A stretch of 7,119 nucleotides of DNA from Anaerolineae bacterium. GTDB lineage: Bacteria; Chloroflexota; Anaerolineae; Anaerolineales; Anaerolineaceae. The position numbers and the translations under genes were made by a program. Shown piece by piece: positions 1-6,415 of this stretch (its first letter is position 1; each line of letters opens with the position of its first letter). The stretch is taken from assembly GCA_016213455.1 (NCBI GenBank), contig JACRAG010000083.1:1-7119 (forward strand), in the 5' to 3' direction. The notes below the pieces were generated by a model that saw nothing but the letters and a program-made list of their open reading frames with translations, searched no databases and had not been told where the DNA came from.

Positions 1-5
1 TGCGC

Positions 6-2333
6 ATGGTCATCTCCGATATCACCTCCCCGGTCTACAACCTGCTGGTCACAGCCGCATTCGCCTATGCGGCTCTCCGGGCCCGGGCAGCATCCAGCCG
101 GCTTGCCAGAGGCTGGGCCATTTTGACCCTCGCGCAGTTTACCTATATGCTCGGCGACCTGACCTGGGCGGTCCTCGAGTTGGGGTTTAACCTTTCGCCC
201 TTCCCTTCCATCGCCGATGGCCCCTACCTGCTTTACTATCCGCTTTTCTTCTGGGGTGTCTCCCAATTCGCCTCCCGATCAACCAGCCCGCTGGAATGGG
301 TCAAAAAGACGTTGGACCTGAGCATCGTGCTGGTTTCGGCCTGCCTGGGATTCTGGATGTTCCTCATCGGCCCGCTCCTTGACCAGGCAACCGCCACACC
401 ACTCCTGGAACGGGTTCTCACGGTTGCCTATCCAACTGGCGACCTGGTGCTGCTGTTCGCACTCCTGATGGTTTTATATTTTCGAGCCGACCGTCAACTC
501 ACCGCGCCGATCTGGCTGCTGGTTTCCGCCACGCTGGTGACGATCATCGCAGACAGTATCTACAGCTACCAGACGCTGATAGGGATTTACCAGGGCGGCG
601 GCATCCTGGATTTCGGCTGGACGATCGCACTGATTCTCTTTGCGCTGGCAGGCATCCTCCAGGGCAACACCGCCCGGTCCATTCGCTCAGACGACCTGGC
701 CTCCTCCCAGCAATCCACCCGGGCCAGCGAGCGTTTATCACTGGTCCTGACCTTCCTGCCGTATCTGTGGATGATCGCCGCGTATATCCTGTTAATCCAG
801 AGACACTGGCAAACCAATCTACCGATCAGCTTTGAGAACCTGTTCTACGGCGTGGGTTGGATTATCACGTTTACCATCATCCGCCAGATCATCGCGCTTC
901 AAGAAAACGGCAAATTGCTCAACAACCTGCGAAACGCACTGGTGAAAGTGGAACAGCAGACATCCGAGTTGGACGGTGCCAACAAAAAGCTGCGCCTGGA
1001 GATTGCCGAGCGCAGCCGCATCGAGGCCAAGCTGGCCCACGACTCCTTGCACGACAGCCTGACCGGCCTGGCCAACCGCATCCTGTTCATGGACCGCCTG
1101 GCGCATGCCGTGGAGATCAACAAGCGGGAAACCGGCCTGACCTTTTCCGTGCTCTTTCTGGATATCGACAACTTCAAAGCCATTAACGACGGCCTGGGCC
1201 ACCTGGCGGGCGACAGGGCGCTGGTGGAAGTGGGCCAGCGGTTGCGCCGGTGCATGCGCAGCATGGACACCATCGCCCGCTTTGGCGGGGATGAGTTTGT
1301 CATCCTGCTGGAAAGCGGCGAAAACCACGCCGCCTATATGGTGGCGGAACGCATCCTGGAAGAAGTCAACCAGCCGCTGATCTTGAAAGAATCCGATGTG
1401 CAAATCAACTGCAGCATCGGCATCGTCCAGGATATTGCAGGCTACACCAACCCGGAGGACATCCTGCGCGATGTGGATATCGCCCTCTATCGCGCCAAAG
1501 AAAACGGGAAAGCCCGCAGCGAAATTTTCACCCTGGACATGCGCACCTCCACCCTGGCCTTGCTGGCGACGGAAAATGATCTTCGCCGCGCCATCCATAA
1601 TAACGAGTTCGTACTGTATTTCCAGCCCATCTATGCGCTGGAGCAAAACTCAATTACCGGGTTCGAGGCGCTGGTGCGCTGGCAGCACCCCTATCGCGGC
1701 CTGTTGCTGCCAGCCGAATTCATTCAAGTCGCCGAGCAGTCCGGTTTGATTGTGCCGCTGGGCGATTGGATTTTGCACGCCGCCTGCACGCAAATGCGAA
1801 AATGGCACATGATCTACCCCGAATGGGCGGAGCTTTCCATCAGCGTCAACATTTCCGGCAAGCAGATCAACCAGCCGGATTTTGTCAGCAAGGTTAAGCA
1901 GACCCTGCGCTTGTCCGGGCTGGACCCACACTGCCTCAACCTGGAAATCACCGAAAATACCTTCATAGAAAATGTCGGGCTGCTCACCCCACTGCTCAAC
2001 GACCTGCGCAGCATCGGGGTAACCTTCATGATCGACGACTTCGGCACCGGATATTCCTCCCTGGGCTACCTGATGAACATCCCGGTTAAAACCATCAAGA
2101 TCGACAAATCGTTCGTGGATGGAATCGCAGCCGGCGACAAGGGCCATGAAATTGTCAACGCCATCATTACCATGGCGCAAAAACTGGGCATGGACACCAT
2201 CGCTGAGGGCATTGAGGATGCAGCTCAACTGGACAAATTGAAGTTGATGCACTGCGCCCACGGGCAGGGGTATCTATTCTCGCGGCCGCTGGATGTCAAC
2301 CAGACAGAGAACAAGCTGCTCTTCCACAATTAA
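6..2333 (+). CDS. Membrane-anchored GGDEF-EAL bifunctional cyclic di-GMP cyclase/phosphodiesterase
   Basis: A 775-residue protein in three parts. Residues ~8-295 hold about nine hydrophobic helices, including a PSIADGPYLLYYP stretch (~67-79) like the 'ADxxYLxxYP' segment I recall from other membrane GGDEF proteins; this part probably senses an unknown signal. Residues ~296-345 look like a charged coiled-coil linker. The GGDEF domain starts at DSLTGLANR (350-358), has an intact GGDEF motif (427-431) and an RxxD product-inhibition site (R418, D421) five residues before it. The EAL domain has E554 of EAL, N615, E647, D677-D678 in DDFGTG, K698, E734 and Q754; spacing from N615 onward matches RocR as I recall it. 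Both activities therefore look possible: synthesis of c-di-GMP from GTP and its hydrolysis to pGpG. ATG 6 lies at the window edge, only five bases are visible before it, and the real start may be upstream. Family assignment is very secure; the signal and net activity are unknown. Confidence 0.95.
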   Translation: MVISDITSPVYNLLVTAAFAYAALRARAASSRLARGWAILTLAQFTYMLGDLTWAVLELGFNLSPFPSIADGPYLLYYPLFFWGVSQFASRSTSPLEWVKKTLDLSIVLVSACLGFWMFLIGPLLDQATATPLLERVLTVAYPTGDLVLLFALLMVLYFRADRQLTAPIWLLVSATLVTIIADSIYSYQTLIGIYQGGGILDFGWTIALILFALAGILQGNTARSIRSDDLASSQQSTRASERLSLVLTFLPYLWMIAAYILLIQRHWQTNLPISFENLFYGVGWIITFTIIRQIIALQENGKLLNNLRNALVKVEQQTSELDGANKKLRLEIAERSRIEAKLAHDSLHDSLTGLANRILFMDRLAHAVEINKRETGLTFSVLFLDIDNFKAINDGLGHLAGDRALVEVGQRLRRCMRSMDTIARFGGDEFVILLESGENHAAYMVAERILEEVNQPLILKESDVQINCSIGIVQDIAGYTNPEDILRDVDIALYRAKENGKARSEIFTLDMRTSTLALLATENDLRRAIHNNEFVLYFQPIYALEQNSITGFEALVRWQHPYRGLLLPAEFIQVAEQSGLIVPLGDWILHAACTQMRKWHMIYPEWAELSISVNISGKQINQPDFVSKVKQTLRLSGLDPHCLNLEITENTFIENVGLLTPLLNDLRSIGVTFMIDDFGTGYSSLGYLMNIPVKTIKIDKSFVDGIAAGDKGHEIVNAIITMAQKLGMDTIAEGIEDAAQLDKLKLMHCAHGQGYLFSRPLDVNQTENKLLFHN

Positions 2334-2343
2334 GCCGCTTCAG

Positions 2344-2386
2344 GCAATCGATCGCCTCACAGTCCTTTCCGGTTGATTGCATTTTT
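2344..2386 (+). terminator. Rho-independent terminator candidate after the GGDEF-EAL gene
   Basis: Bases 2344-2354 can pair with 2370-2380 over 11 positions without a bulge (nine Watson-Crick pairs, two G-U). The loop is 15 bases, and ATTTTT (2381-2386) follows the stem directly. It begins 10 bases after the stop codon and precedes the next gene's putative promoter. The long loop and modest GC content of the stem are the weak points. Confidence 0.6.
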
Positions 2387-2408
2387 CCACCAATGCGCAT
2401 GGTGCGGG

Positions 2409-2414
2409 TACAAT
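2409..2414 (+). promoter_or_regulatory. Possible -10 element (TACAAT) for the MFS transporter gene
   Basis: TACAAT matches the sigma-70/sigma-A -10 consensus at five of six positions. It lies just after the terminator-like hairpin and 44 bases before the transporter ATG, which would give a 5' leader of roughly 38 bases. I find no good -35 at 16-18 bp spacing and no extended -10, so this is a weak prediction supported mainly by position. Confidence 0.3.
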
Positions 2415-2458
2415 AGCGGTACAGGCATCGCCCCCATATCGCGCCGAAACGAGCAACC

Positions 2459-3820
2459 ATGACCGCTTCCCTTCCTTCTCACCGTTTCACCGGCATGACC
2501 GGCTTCCTCCTCGTCTGGGCCGGGCAGCTCATCTCTGTGCTGGCTTCCAGCATGACTCAATTCGCGTTAACCGTCTGGGCTTATCAGGAAACCGGCTCGG
2601 CTCTCGTCCTTGGTGCGGTCAGCACCGCCTTCATCGTCCCCTTTTTGCTGCTTTCACCCATCGCCGGCGTAATGGTGGACAAACACAACCGCAAGTTGAT
2701 GATGATGGTCAGTGACCTGGCTGCCGTGACCGCCACCATCGGGCTGCTGGCATTGAGCGCCTTCGGGAAGCTCGAAATCTGGCACCTGATCGTGGCTTCG
2801 GTGATCAACGGCGCAGGCAACACTTTTCAATGGCCTGCCTACTCCGCCGCCATCAGCACCCTGGTTTCCAAAGACAACTACAGCCGCGCCAACGGCATGA
2901 TGTCGCTGATCGAATCCGGTCCGGCTGTGCTGGCGCCCATCCTGGCGGGCTTGCTTCTGCCCATCCTCCAGCTGACCGGCATCCTGGTGATCGACGTGCT
3001 GACCTTCTTTCTCGCTATTGCCGCGCTGCTGTTTGTCCACGTCCCGCAGCCGCCGCGCAGCGCCGACGGTGAACTGGCTGCGCAGGGCAATTTCTTCGGA
3101 GAGATCACCTTCGGTTTCAAATACATCTTTGCCCGGCGCGGCCTGCTCAGCCTGCTGTTGTTCTTCATCTGCCTCAACCTGATCATTGGCCTGTCCATCT
3201 CACTTTTCACGCCCTTCATCCTTTCGCGCACCGGCAACAACAGTACCACCCTGGGCGTGGTGCAATCCGCCGGGGCCATCGGCGCGGTGATCGGCGGGCT
3301 GCTGGTGGGCATTTGGGGCGGCTTCAAGCGCCGCATGACCAGCATTTTCATCGGCGAGGCGCTGACCGGCCTGTTCCTGCTGCTGATCTTCGGCTTCGGT
3401 CGCAGCCTGCCGGTGTGGATCGTCGCCTGCGTCGCCGGGTCGATCTTCCCCATCTTCACCAACGGGGCCAGCCAGGCCATCTGGCAGTCCAAAGTCGCCC
3501 CGGATGTACAGGGACGGGTGTTCTCAGCCCGCCGCATGATCGCCTGGGCGGTCAGTCCCATCACCCCCTTGCTGGCCGGCTGGCTGGCCGATTATGTCAC
3601 CGAACCAGCCATGCGCGCCGGCAGCGGGCTGTCCAATCTGTTCAGTCCCTTGGTGGGTACCGATCCGGGTTCGGGTATGGCGGTGCAGTTCATCCTGTCC
3701 GGCGCCGGCTACATGCTGGCGGTGCTGGTGGGCTTCCTGTTCTTCCCCACCCTGCGCAACCTGGAGGACAACGTGCCCGACCACGATGCGCTGCCGCCGC
3801 ATCCCAATCCCGTTGCCTGA
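2459..3820 (+). CDS. Major facilitator superfamily (MFS) efflux-type transporter
   Basis: A 453-residue inner-membrane protein with about 12 hydrophobic helices, the usual length and layout for the MFS. Family marks: a motif-A-like loop between helices 2 and 3 (G70, D74, R78, K79 in GVMVDKHNRK); the NTFQWPAYSAAIS segment (~121-133) typical of EntS/MefA-like exporters; a central cytoplasmic loop at ~195-225; and a QGRVFSARR segment (351-359) before helix 10 or 11. A longer polar loop (~382-405) separates the last helices. It most resembles the MFS_3 group of enterobactin and macrolide exporters, so proton-driven export of a small molecule is likely, but the substrate cannot be read from sequence. 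ATG 2459 has no clear Shine-Dalgarno; it is chosen because it precedes the first helix by a short polar tail. Met13 (2495) is the alternative. Flanking terminator-like hairpins suggest a single-gene unit. Confidence 0.92.
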   Translation: MTASLPSHRFTGMTGFLLVWAGQLISVLASSMTQFALTVWAYQETGSALVLGAVSTAFIVPFLLLSPIAGVMVDKHNRKLMMMVSDLAAVTATIGLLALSAFGKLEIWHLIVASVINGAGNTFQWPAYSAAISTLVSKDNYSRANGMMSLIESGPAVLAPILAGLLLPILQLTGILVIDVLTFFLAIAALLFVHVPQPPRSADGELAAQGNFFGEITFGFKYIFARRGLLSLLLFFICLNLIIGLSISLFTPFILSRTGNNSTTLGVVQSAGAIGAVIGGLLVGIWGGFKRRMTSIFIGEALTGLFLLLIFGFGRSLPVWIVACVAGSIFPIFTNGASQAIWQSKVAPDVQGRVFSARRMIAWAVSPITPLLAGWLADYVTEPAMRAGSGLSNLFSPLVGTDPGSGMAVQFILSGAGYMLAVLVGFLFFPTLRNLEDNVPDHDALPPHPNPVA

Positions 3821-3841
3821 CCTCACCCCATAAACCATTCA

Positions 3842-3879
3842 GGGACTGTCCGCAAGTCGTGGACGGCCCCTCTGTGTTA
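3842..3879 (+). terminator. Imperfect terminator hairpin after the MFS gene
   Basis: Bases 3842-3853 can pair with 3859-3870. The stem has one A-C mismatch and two G-U pairs, a GC-rich base and a five-base loop. The following tail TCTGTGTTA is only partly T-rich. The hairpin starts 21 bases after the transporter stop and lies upstream of the PH-domain gene's promoter region, so a terminator is plausible, though weaker than a textbook one. Confidence 0.45.
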
Positions 3880-3895
3880 CCCTGTCTTTGGTGAA

Positions 3896-3927
3896 TTGTC
3901 CCGGCGGGTAGAAATTTCCCGTATAAT
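3896..3927 (+). promoter_or_regulatory. Candidate promoter of the PH-domain gene
   Basis: A perfect TATAAT -10 lies at 3922-3927, 47 bases before the ATG, predicting a leader of about 40 bases. The best -35-like hexamer is TTGTCC (3896-3901, four of six), but the spacer would be 20 bp, longer than the preferred 16-18. A short inverted repeat (CGGG at 3905-3908, CCCG at 3918-3921, around the palindrome GAAATTTC at 3911-3918) lies in the spacer and abuts the -10. It could be an operator or chance. Confidence 0.5.
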
Positions 3928-3960
3928 CAGGCCGGATCATCACCAAACCTCAACCCGATC

Positions 3961-3967
3961 AAAGGAG
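3961..3967 (+). promoter_or_regulatory. Strong Shine-Dalgarno (AAAGGAG) of the PH-domain gene
   Basis: AAAGGAG sits seven bases before ATG 3975. It is the best plus-strand ribosome binding site in the window and fixes the start. The preceding transporter and following acyltransferase genes have no comparable site. Confidence 0.8.
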
Positions 3968-3974
3968 AATTACA

Positions 3975-4346
3975 ATGCTGCAAGGCCTGTTTGGTAACGC
4001 CTCAGAAGTGGATGTCAAGGACATTCAAAAAGACCTGGAAGCCATGCTGGTGGACGGAGAACAACTGGTGCGCGCTTTCCGCATCATCCGCGACCTGTTC
4101 ATTTTCACCGACAAACGCCTGATCTTGATCGACAAACAGGGTATCACCGGTCGCAAAGCCGAATACCATTCCATTCCCTACAAATCGATCAGCCATTTCT
4201 CGGTCGAGACCGCCGGCTCGTTCGATCTGGACGCGGAGATGAAAATCTACATCTCCGGCAACATGAACCCCATCGAGCGCGAGTTCAAACGCGGCGCGGA
4301 CATCAAAGGCGTGCAAAAAACCCTGGCTCAGTTCATCATGAAGTAA
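3975..4346 (+). CDS. Bacterial PH-domain protein (bPH_1 family)
   Basis: A 123-residue soluble protein with no signal peptide or membrane helix. After a short helical lead-in (residues ~13-27), a run of beta-strand-like segments follows: LVRAFRIIRDLFIFTDKRLILID (31-53), EYHSIPYKSISHFSVE (63-78), and MKIYISG plus REFKRG (~89-107). A closing helix (~108-122, ADIKGVQKTLAQFI) completes the fold. The 'FTDKRLI..D..G..G.K..Y.SIPY..I..FSVET' pattern is diagnostic of the bPH_1 family (Pfam PF08000). These proteins adopt a pleckstrin-homology-like fold; their cellular role is largely undefined, and lipid binding or oligomer formation are only suggestions. The protein is about one domain long, so it seems complete. 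It has its own promoter candidate and ribosome binding site and appears to be transcribed alone; the neighbours give no clue to its job. Confidence 0.9.
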   Translation: MLQGLFGNASEVDVKDIQKDLEAMLVDGEQLVRAFRIIRDLFIFTDKRLILIDKQGITGRKAEYHSIPYKSISHFSVETAGSFDLDAEMKIYISGNMNPIEREFKRGADIKGVQKTLAQFIMK

Positions 4347-4390
4347 GCTGTCATCCGGATGGAGTGGGGACCGCTCACCACGGGCATGGA

Positions 4391-4418
4391 TTGACGCGGC
4401 GGCTGAAGTGAATACAAT
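4391..4418 (+). promoter_or_regulatory. Near-consensus promoter of the acyltransferase gene, likely leaderless
   Basis: TTGACG (4391-4396, five of six) and TACAAT (4413-4418, five of six) are separated by 16 bp, the best -35/-10 pair seen in the window. Only six bases (AACTTT) lie between the -10 and ATG 4425, so the expected transcription start falls on or beside the A of the start codon. The absence of a Shine-Dalgarno there agrees with a leaderless mRNA. It also supports 4425 as the ancestral start, upstream of the in-frame TAG. Confidence 0.65.
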
Positions 4419-4424
4419 AACTTT

Positions 4425-4490
4425 ATGAACCAGACCGCTTCCGCAACTGCCGCGACTGCCCGCCCAATGAGACGGATCGACCTGGACTAG
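4425..4490 (+). pseudogene. Original 5' end of the acyltransferase-3 gene, cut by an in-frame TAG
   Basis: ATG 4425 opens a 21-codon reading frame ending in RRIDLD, then TAG at 4488-4490, then LRVLAVLLLVPFHSA in the same frame. In acyltransferase-3 proteins the N-terminus normally reads R(L/I)xxLDxLR(G/V)LAVLLV..FH, often with Trp in the 'LDWLR' position. One G-to-A change would turn that TGG into TAG. Codons on both sides are in frame and family-like, so this is best read as a nonsense mutation at codon 22 of a 388-residue protein, or as a base-call error. No other lesion is visible in the gene. Confidence 0.75.
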
Positions 4491-4496
4491 CTGCGC

Positions 4497-5591
4497 GTGC
4501 TGGCGGTCCTCCTGCTCGTCCCATTCCATTCGGCGTTGATCTTCGTCCAAAATCCCAACTCCATTATGTATGTCAAAGATGTAGTAAATGTGGCAGCGCT
4601 GGACGCCACCGCGGGGTGGGTACACCAGTTTCACATGCCGCTCCTGTTCTGGATCTCCGGAGCAGCCGCCTTTTTCGGTCTATCTCGCCGCGGTGCCGGG
4701 CAGTTCGCGCAAGAACGCGTCAGCCGTCTAATTTACCCCGCCCTGTTTGGCATCGTGTTCCTCCTGCCGCCGATGACCTACATCACCCAGCGCTGGCTGG
4801 GACACAAAATCACCTTCTGGCAGCACCTGGCCGGTTTCTGGACCTTTGGGCCTGATCTGAGCGGCGTATCTGGCACCTGGACGCCGGCCCACCTTTGGTT
4901 CCTGCTGTTTTTATTCTTTTTCTCCATCGTTGGACTGCCGGTGTTTTTGCTGCTGCGCAGCCACGCTGCGGATGGCGCGCTGAATGCACTGGCGAAATTC
5001 TTCGCGCTGCCCGGCACGGTTTTCCTGCTGGCGCTGCCCATGGCGCTTGCCGCTGCCGTTGACCTGTTGGGGGACAAAAACCCGATCTACTATTTCATCG
5101 TGTTCCTCATCGGTTATGTCATGATGACCCGGCCTGCCTACCAGGTCGCCATCCGCCGCGCGCTGCCCGCCGCCCTGGTTCTCGGGGTCATCTTCACCCT
5201 CATCAGGCAGCTGTGGCACCCCGGTTTTGCCGAATGGTCGGCTCCCTGGATCGGCTACGGTTTGATGGTGGAATTGAACCGCTGGGTATGGGTATTGACC
5301 TGGCTCGGGCTGGGGGAACGCTTCCTCAACAAGAGCGGACCGGCGCTGGCTTACCTTTCGGAAACGTCTTTCGCCTTCTATGTGCTGCACCTGCCCATCA
5401 ACACGCTGGTTGCCTGGGGCATCATACAGCTGGACATCCCAGCCGGGATTAAATACCTGCTGATCGTCGCTGCCACCACCGCACTCACCTTTGGCGCGGT
5501 CGAGCTGTTCCGGCACATTCCACTGGTCAACCGCATCTTCAGCCTGAAGAAAAAGCCTGGCGCGCCTCAGATAGCGCAAGTCCAGGCTTGA
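4497..5591 (+). CDS. Acyltransferase-3 family membrane O-acyltransferase (OpgC-like); 5' end interrupted by TAG
   Basis: The uninterrupted part is 364 residues if read from GTG 4497. It has about ten hydrophobic helices and the marks of the acyltransferase-3 family (Pfam PF01757): PFHSA in helix 1 with the conserved His (H11); HQFHMPLLFWISG (43-55); the basic ERVSRLIYP segment (73-81); HLWFLLFLF (132-140), also seen in OpgC/MdoC; and FAFYVLHLPI (292-301) near the C-terminus. Such enzymes transfer acetyl, succinyl or similar groups to cell-surface sugars or lipids; the substrate here is unknown. GTG 4497 has no Shine-Dalgarno and would remove the family's conserved LDxLR segment and part of helix 1. 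It is therefore probably not the natural start; ATG 4425 is, followed by an in-frame TAG at codon 22. The gene may be a recent pseudogene, translated by re-initiation or readthrough, or intact with a sequencing error. It has its own promoter and converges on the aldolase gene. Confidence 0.8.
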   Translation: MLAVLLLVPFHSALIFVQNPNSIMYVKDVVNVAALDATAGWVHQFHMPLLFWISGAAAFFGLSRRGAGQFAQERVSRLIYPALFGIVFLLPPMTYITQRWLGHKITFWQHLAGFWTFGPDLSGVSGTWTPAHLWFLLFLFFFSIVGLPVFLLLRSHAADGALNALAKFFALPGTVFLLALPMALAAAVDLLGDKNPIYYFIVFLIGYVMMTRPAYQVAIRRALPAALVLGVIFTLIRQLWHPGFAEWSAPWIGYGLMVELNRWVWVLTWLGLGERFLNKSGPALAYLSETSFAFYVLHLPINTLVAWGIIQLDIPAGIKYLLIVAATTALTFGAVELFRHIPLVNRIFSLKKKPGAPQIAQVQA

Positions 5592-5666
5592 GCAGTGCAG
5601 CCAACCGGGTCACGACCATCCTGCTGTAGGGACACCCCGAAAATACCCTCATCCGGATTAACGATT

Positions 5667-5691
5667 CCAACCCCATTCCCCCGCGGGTTGG
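5667..5691. terminator. Hairpin between convergent genes, possible bidirectional terminator
   Basis: CCAACCC (5667-5673) and GGGTTGG (5685-5691) form a perfect seven-pair stem with an 11-base loop. It sits in the 135-base gap between the 3' ends of the acyltransferase and aldolase genes. Neither side has a real T-run, so intrinsic termination is uncertain. Position is the main argument; I see no gene in this gap. Confidence 0.3.
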
Positions 5692-5726
5692 CGATCACTC
5701 CAGCCTGAACTGGCTGCCGCAAACCC

Positions 5727-6404
5727 TCACAACCCGGCCCGGGCCGCCTTGACCCAGCCCACACACCGGGCAGTCTTCTCAGCGATGGCGTCAAAATCTC
5801 CATCCTTGATTGCCTGGGCAGAGATGAGCTTGCTCCCCAGCCCAACCGCCGCGGCGCCGGCTTTGATCCACTCGCGAATACTGGCTTCGCTTGCGTCCAC
5901 GCCGCCCGTGGGCAGCAGGCGATGCCAGGGGCAGGGCGCCATCACCGCGCTGATAAAGGCCGGACCGCCGGCCGATTCGCCCGGAAAAATCTTGCAGATT
6001 TCCGCGCCAAGTTCCTCGGCTGCGCTGATCTCGTTTTCGGTCGAGCAGCCGGGCAGGTAAAGCACCTTGCGGCGGTTGCACAGGCGCGAGATCTCGGGGT
6101 TAAAACTCGGCCCGACGATGAAGTTTGCCCCCGAAGTCATGAAGAGCGCCGCCGTGGGCGCATCGACAATCGAGCCAATCCCTAATATCACCGACGGATC
6201 CGCTTTGGCAAAGTGCCTGACCAGCTCGGTAAACACCGGGTAGGCCATCTCACCGCGGTTGGTGAACTCGATCACGCGCACGCCGCCGCGCGCACAGGCA
6301 TTGACGATTTCCACCGCGATCTGTCCATCGCCGTGATAAAAAAGCGGCAGCACCCCGGTATCCAGCAAAAGATTGGTCACATCCAGACGCATAAAACGAG
6401 CCAT
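5727..6404 (-). CDS. eda: KDPG/KHG aldolase (2-dehydro-3-deoxyphosphogluconate aldolase)
   Basis: A 225-residue cytosolic class I aldolase. It splits 2-keto-3-deoxy-6-phosphogluconate into pyruvate and glyceraldehyde-3-phosphate, and family members often also cleave 4-hydroxy-2-oxoglutarate. The family's (beta/alpha)8-barrel motifs are in order: VIEFTNRG (44-51) with the catalytic Glu46 and Arg50; GIGSI (75-79); GANFIVGPSFNPE (92-104); LPGCSTENE (117-125); CKIFPGE (137-143) with the Schiff-base Lys138; and the phosphate-binding PTGGV (165-169). Length is slightly above the ~213 residues of E. coli Eda. The EFTNRG and KIFPGE variants replace the proteobacterial 'EVTLRT' and 'KFFPAE', as I recall from Bacteroidetes- and Chloroflexota-type members. 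ATG 6404 has a Shine-Dalgarno (AAGAGG) five bases upstream. It is the second gene of an operon, nine bases after the KDG kinase stop, which strongly supports the KDPG assignment. Confidence 0.92.
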   Translation of the reverse strand: MARFMRLDVTNLLLDTGVLPLFYHGDGQIAVEIVNACARGGVRVIEFTNRGEMAYPVFTELVRHFAKADPSVILGIGSIVDAPTAALFMTSGANFIVGPSFNPEISRLCNRRKVLYLPGCSTENEISAAEELGAEICKIFPGESAGGPAFISAVMAPCPWHRLLPTGGVDASEASIREWIKAGAAAVGLGSKLISAQAIKDGDFDAIAEKTARCVGWVKAARAGL

Positions 6405-6409
6405 CGTAA

Positions 6410-6415
6410 CCTCTT
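6410..6415 (-). promoter_or_regulatory. Shine-Dalgarno (AAGAGG) of the aldolase, overlapping the kinase stop codon
   Basis: On the minus strand AAGAGG lies five bases before ATG 6404, and its first two bases are the last two of the kinase TAA (6416-6414). The overlap suggests translational coupling: ribosomes finishing the kinase cover or free the aldolase start site, keeping the two enzymes in step. Confidence 0.65.

Noticed and set aside
819..1646. A 275-codon open frame on the minus strand opposite the GGDEF-EAL gene
   Set aside because: The plus-strand protein here has unmistakable GGDEF and linker motifs. The antisense frame is low-complexity (His/Gln/Val-rich) with no recognisable domain, as expected from GC-rich third positions.
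1650..2261. A 203-codon minus-strand open frame opposite the EAL domain
   Set aside because: It is a shadow of the EAL coding sequence and has no family resemblance.
1..2403. The ten-base repeat TGCGCATGGT at 1-10 and 2394-2403
   Set aside because: Ten-base matches are expected by chance in 7 kb. One copy spans a start codon and the other is in an intergenic gap, with no shared context.
2878..3564. A 228-codon minus-strand open frame opposite the transporter
   Set aside because: It is basic, Met/Pro/Ser-rich and domain-free, a mirror of the hydrophobic MFS codons.
4352..4376. Hairpins after the PH-domain gene (CATCCGGATG palindrome; GAGTGG/CCGCTC) as a terminator
   Set aside because: The palindrome leaves no loop. 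The six-pair stem (4362-4367 with 4371-4376) is followed by ACCACGGG rather than a T-run.
5735..5746. The perfect palindrome CGGCCCGGGCCG
   Set aside because: It lies in the Ala/Arg/Gly codons at the 3' end of the aldolase gene. It has no T-run, and GC-rich codons explain it.
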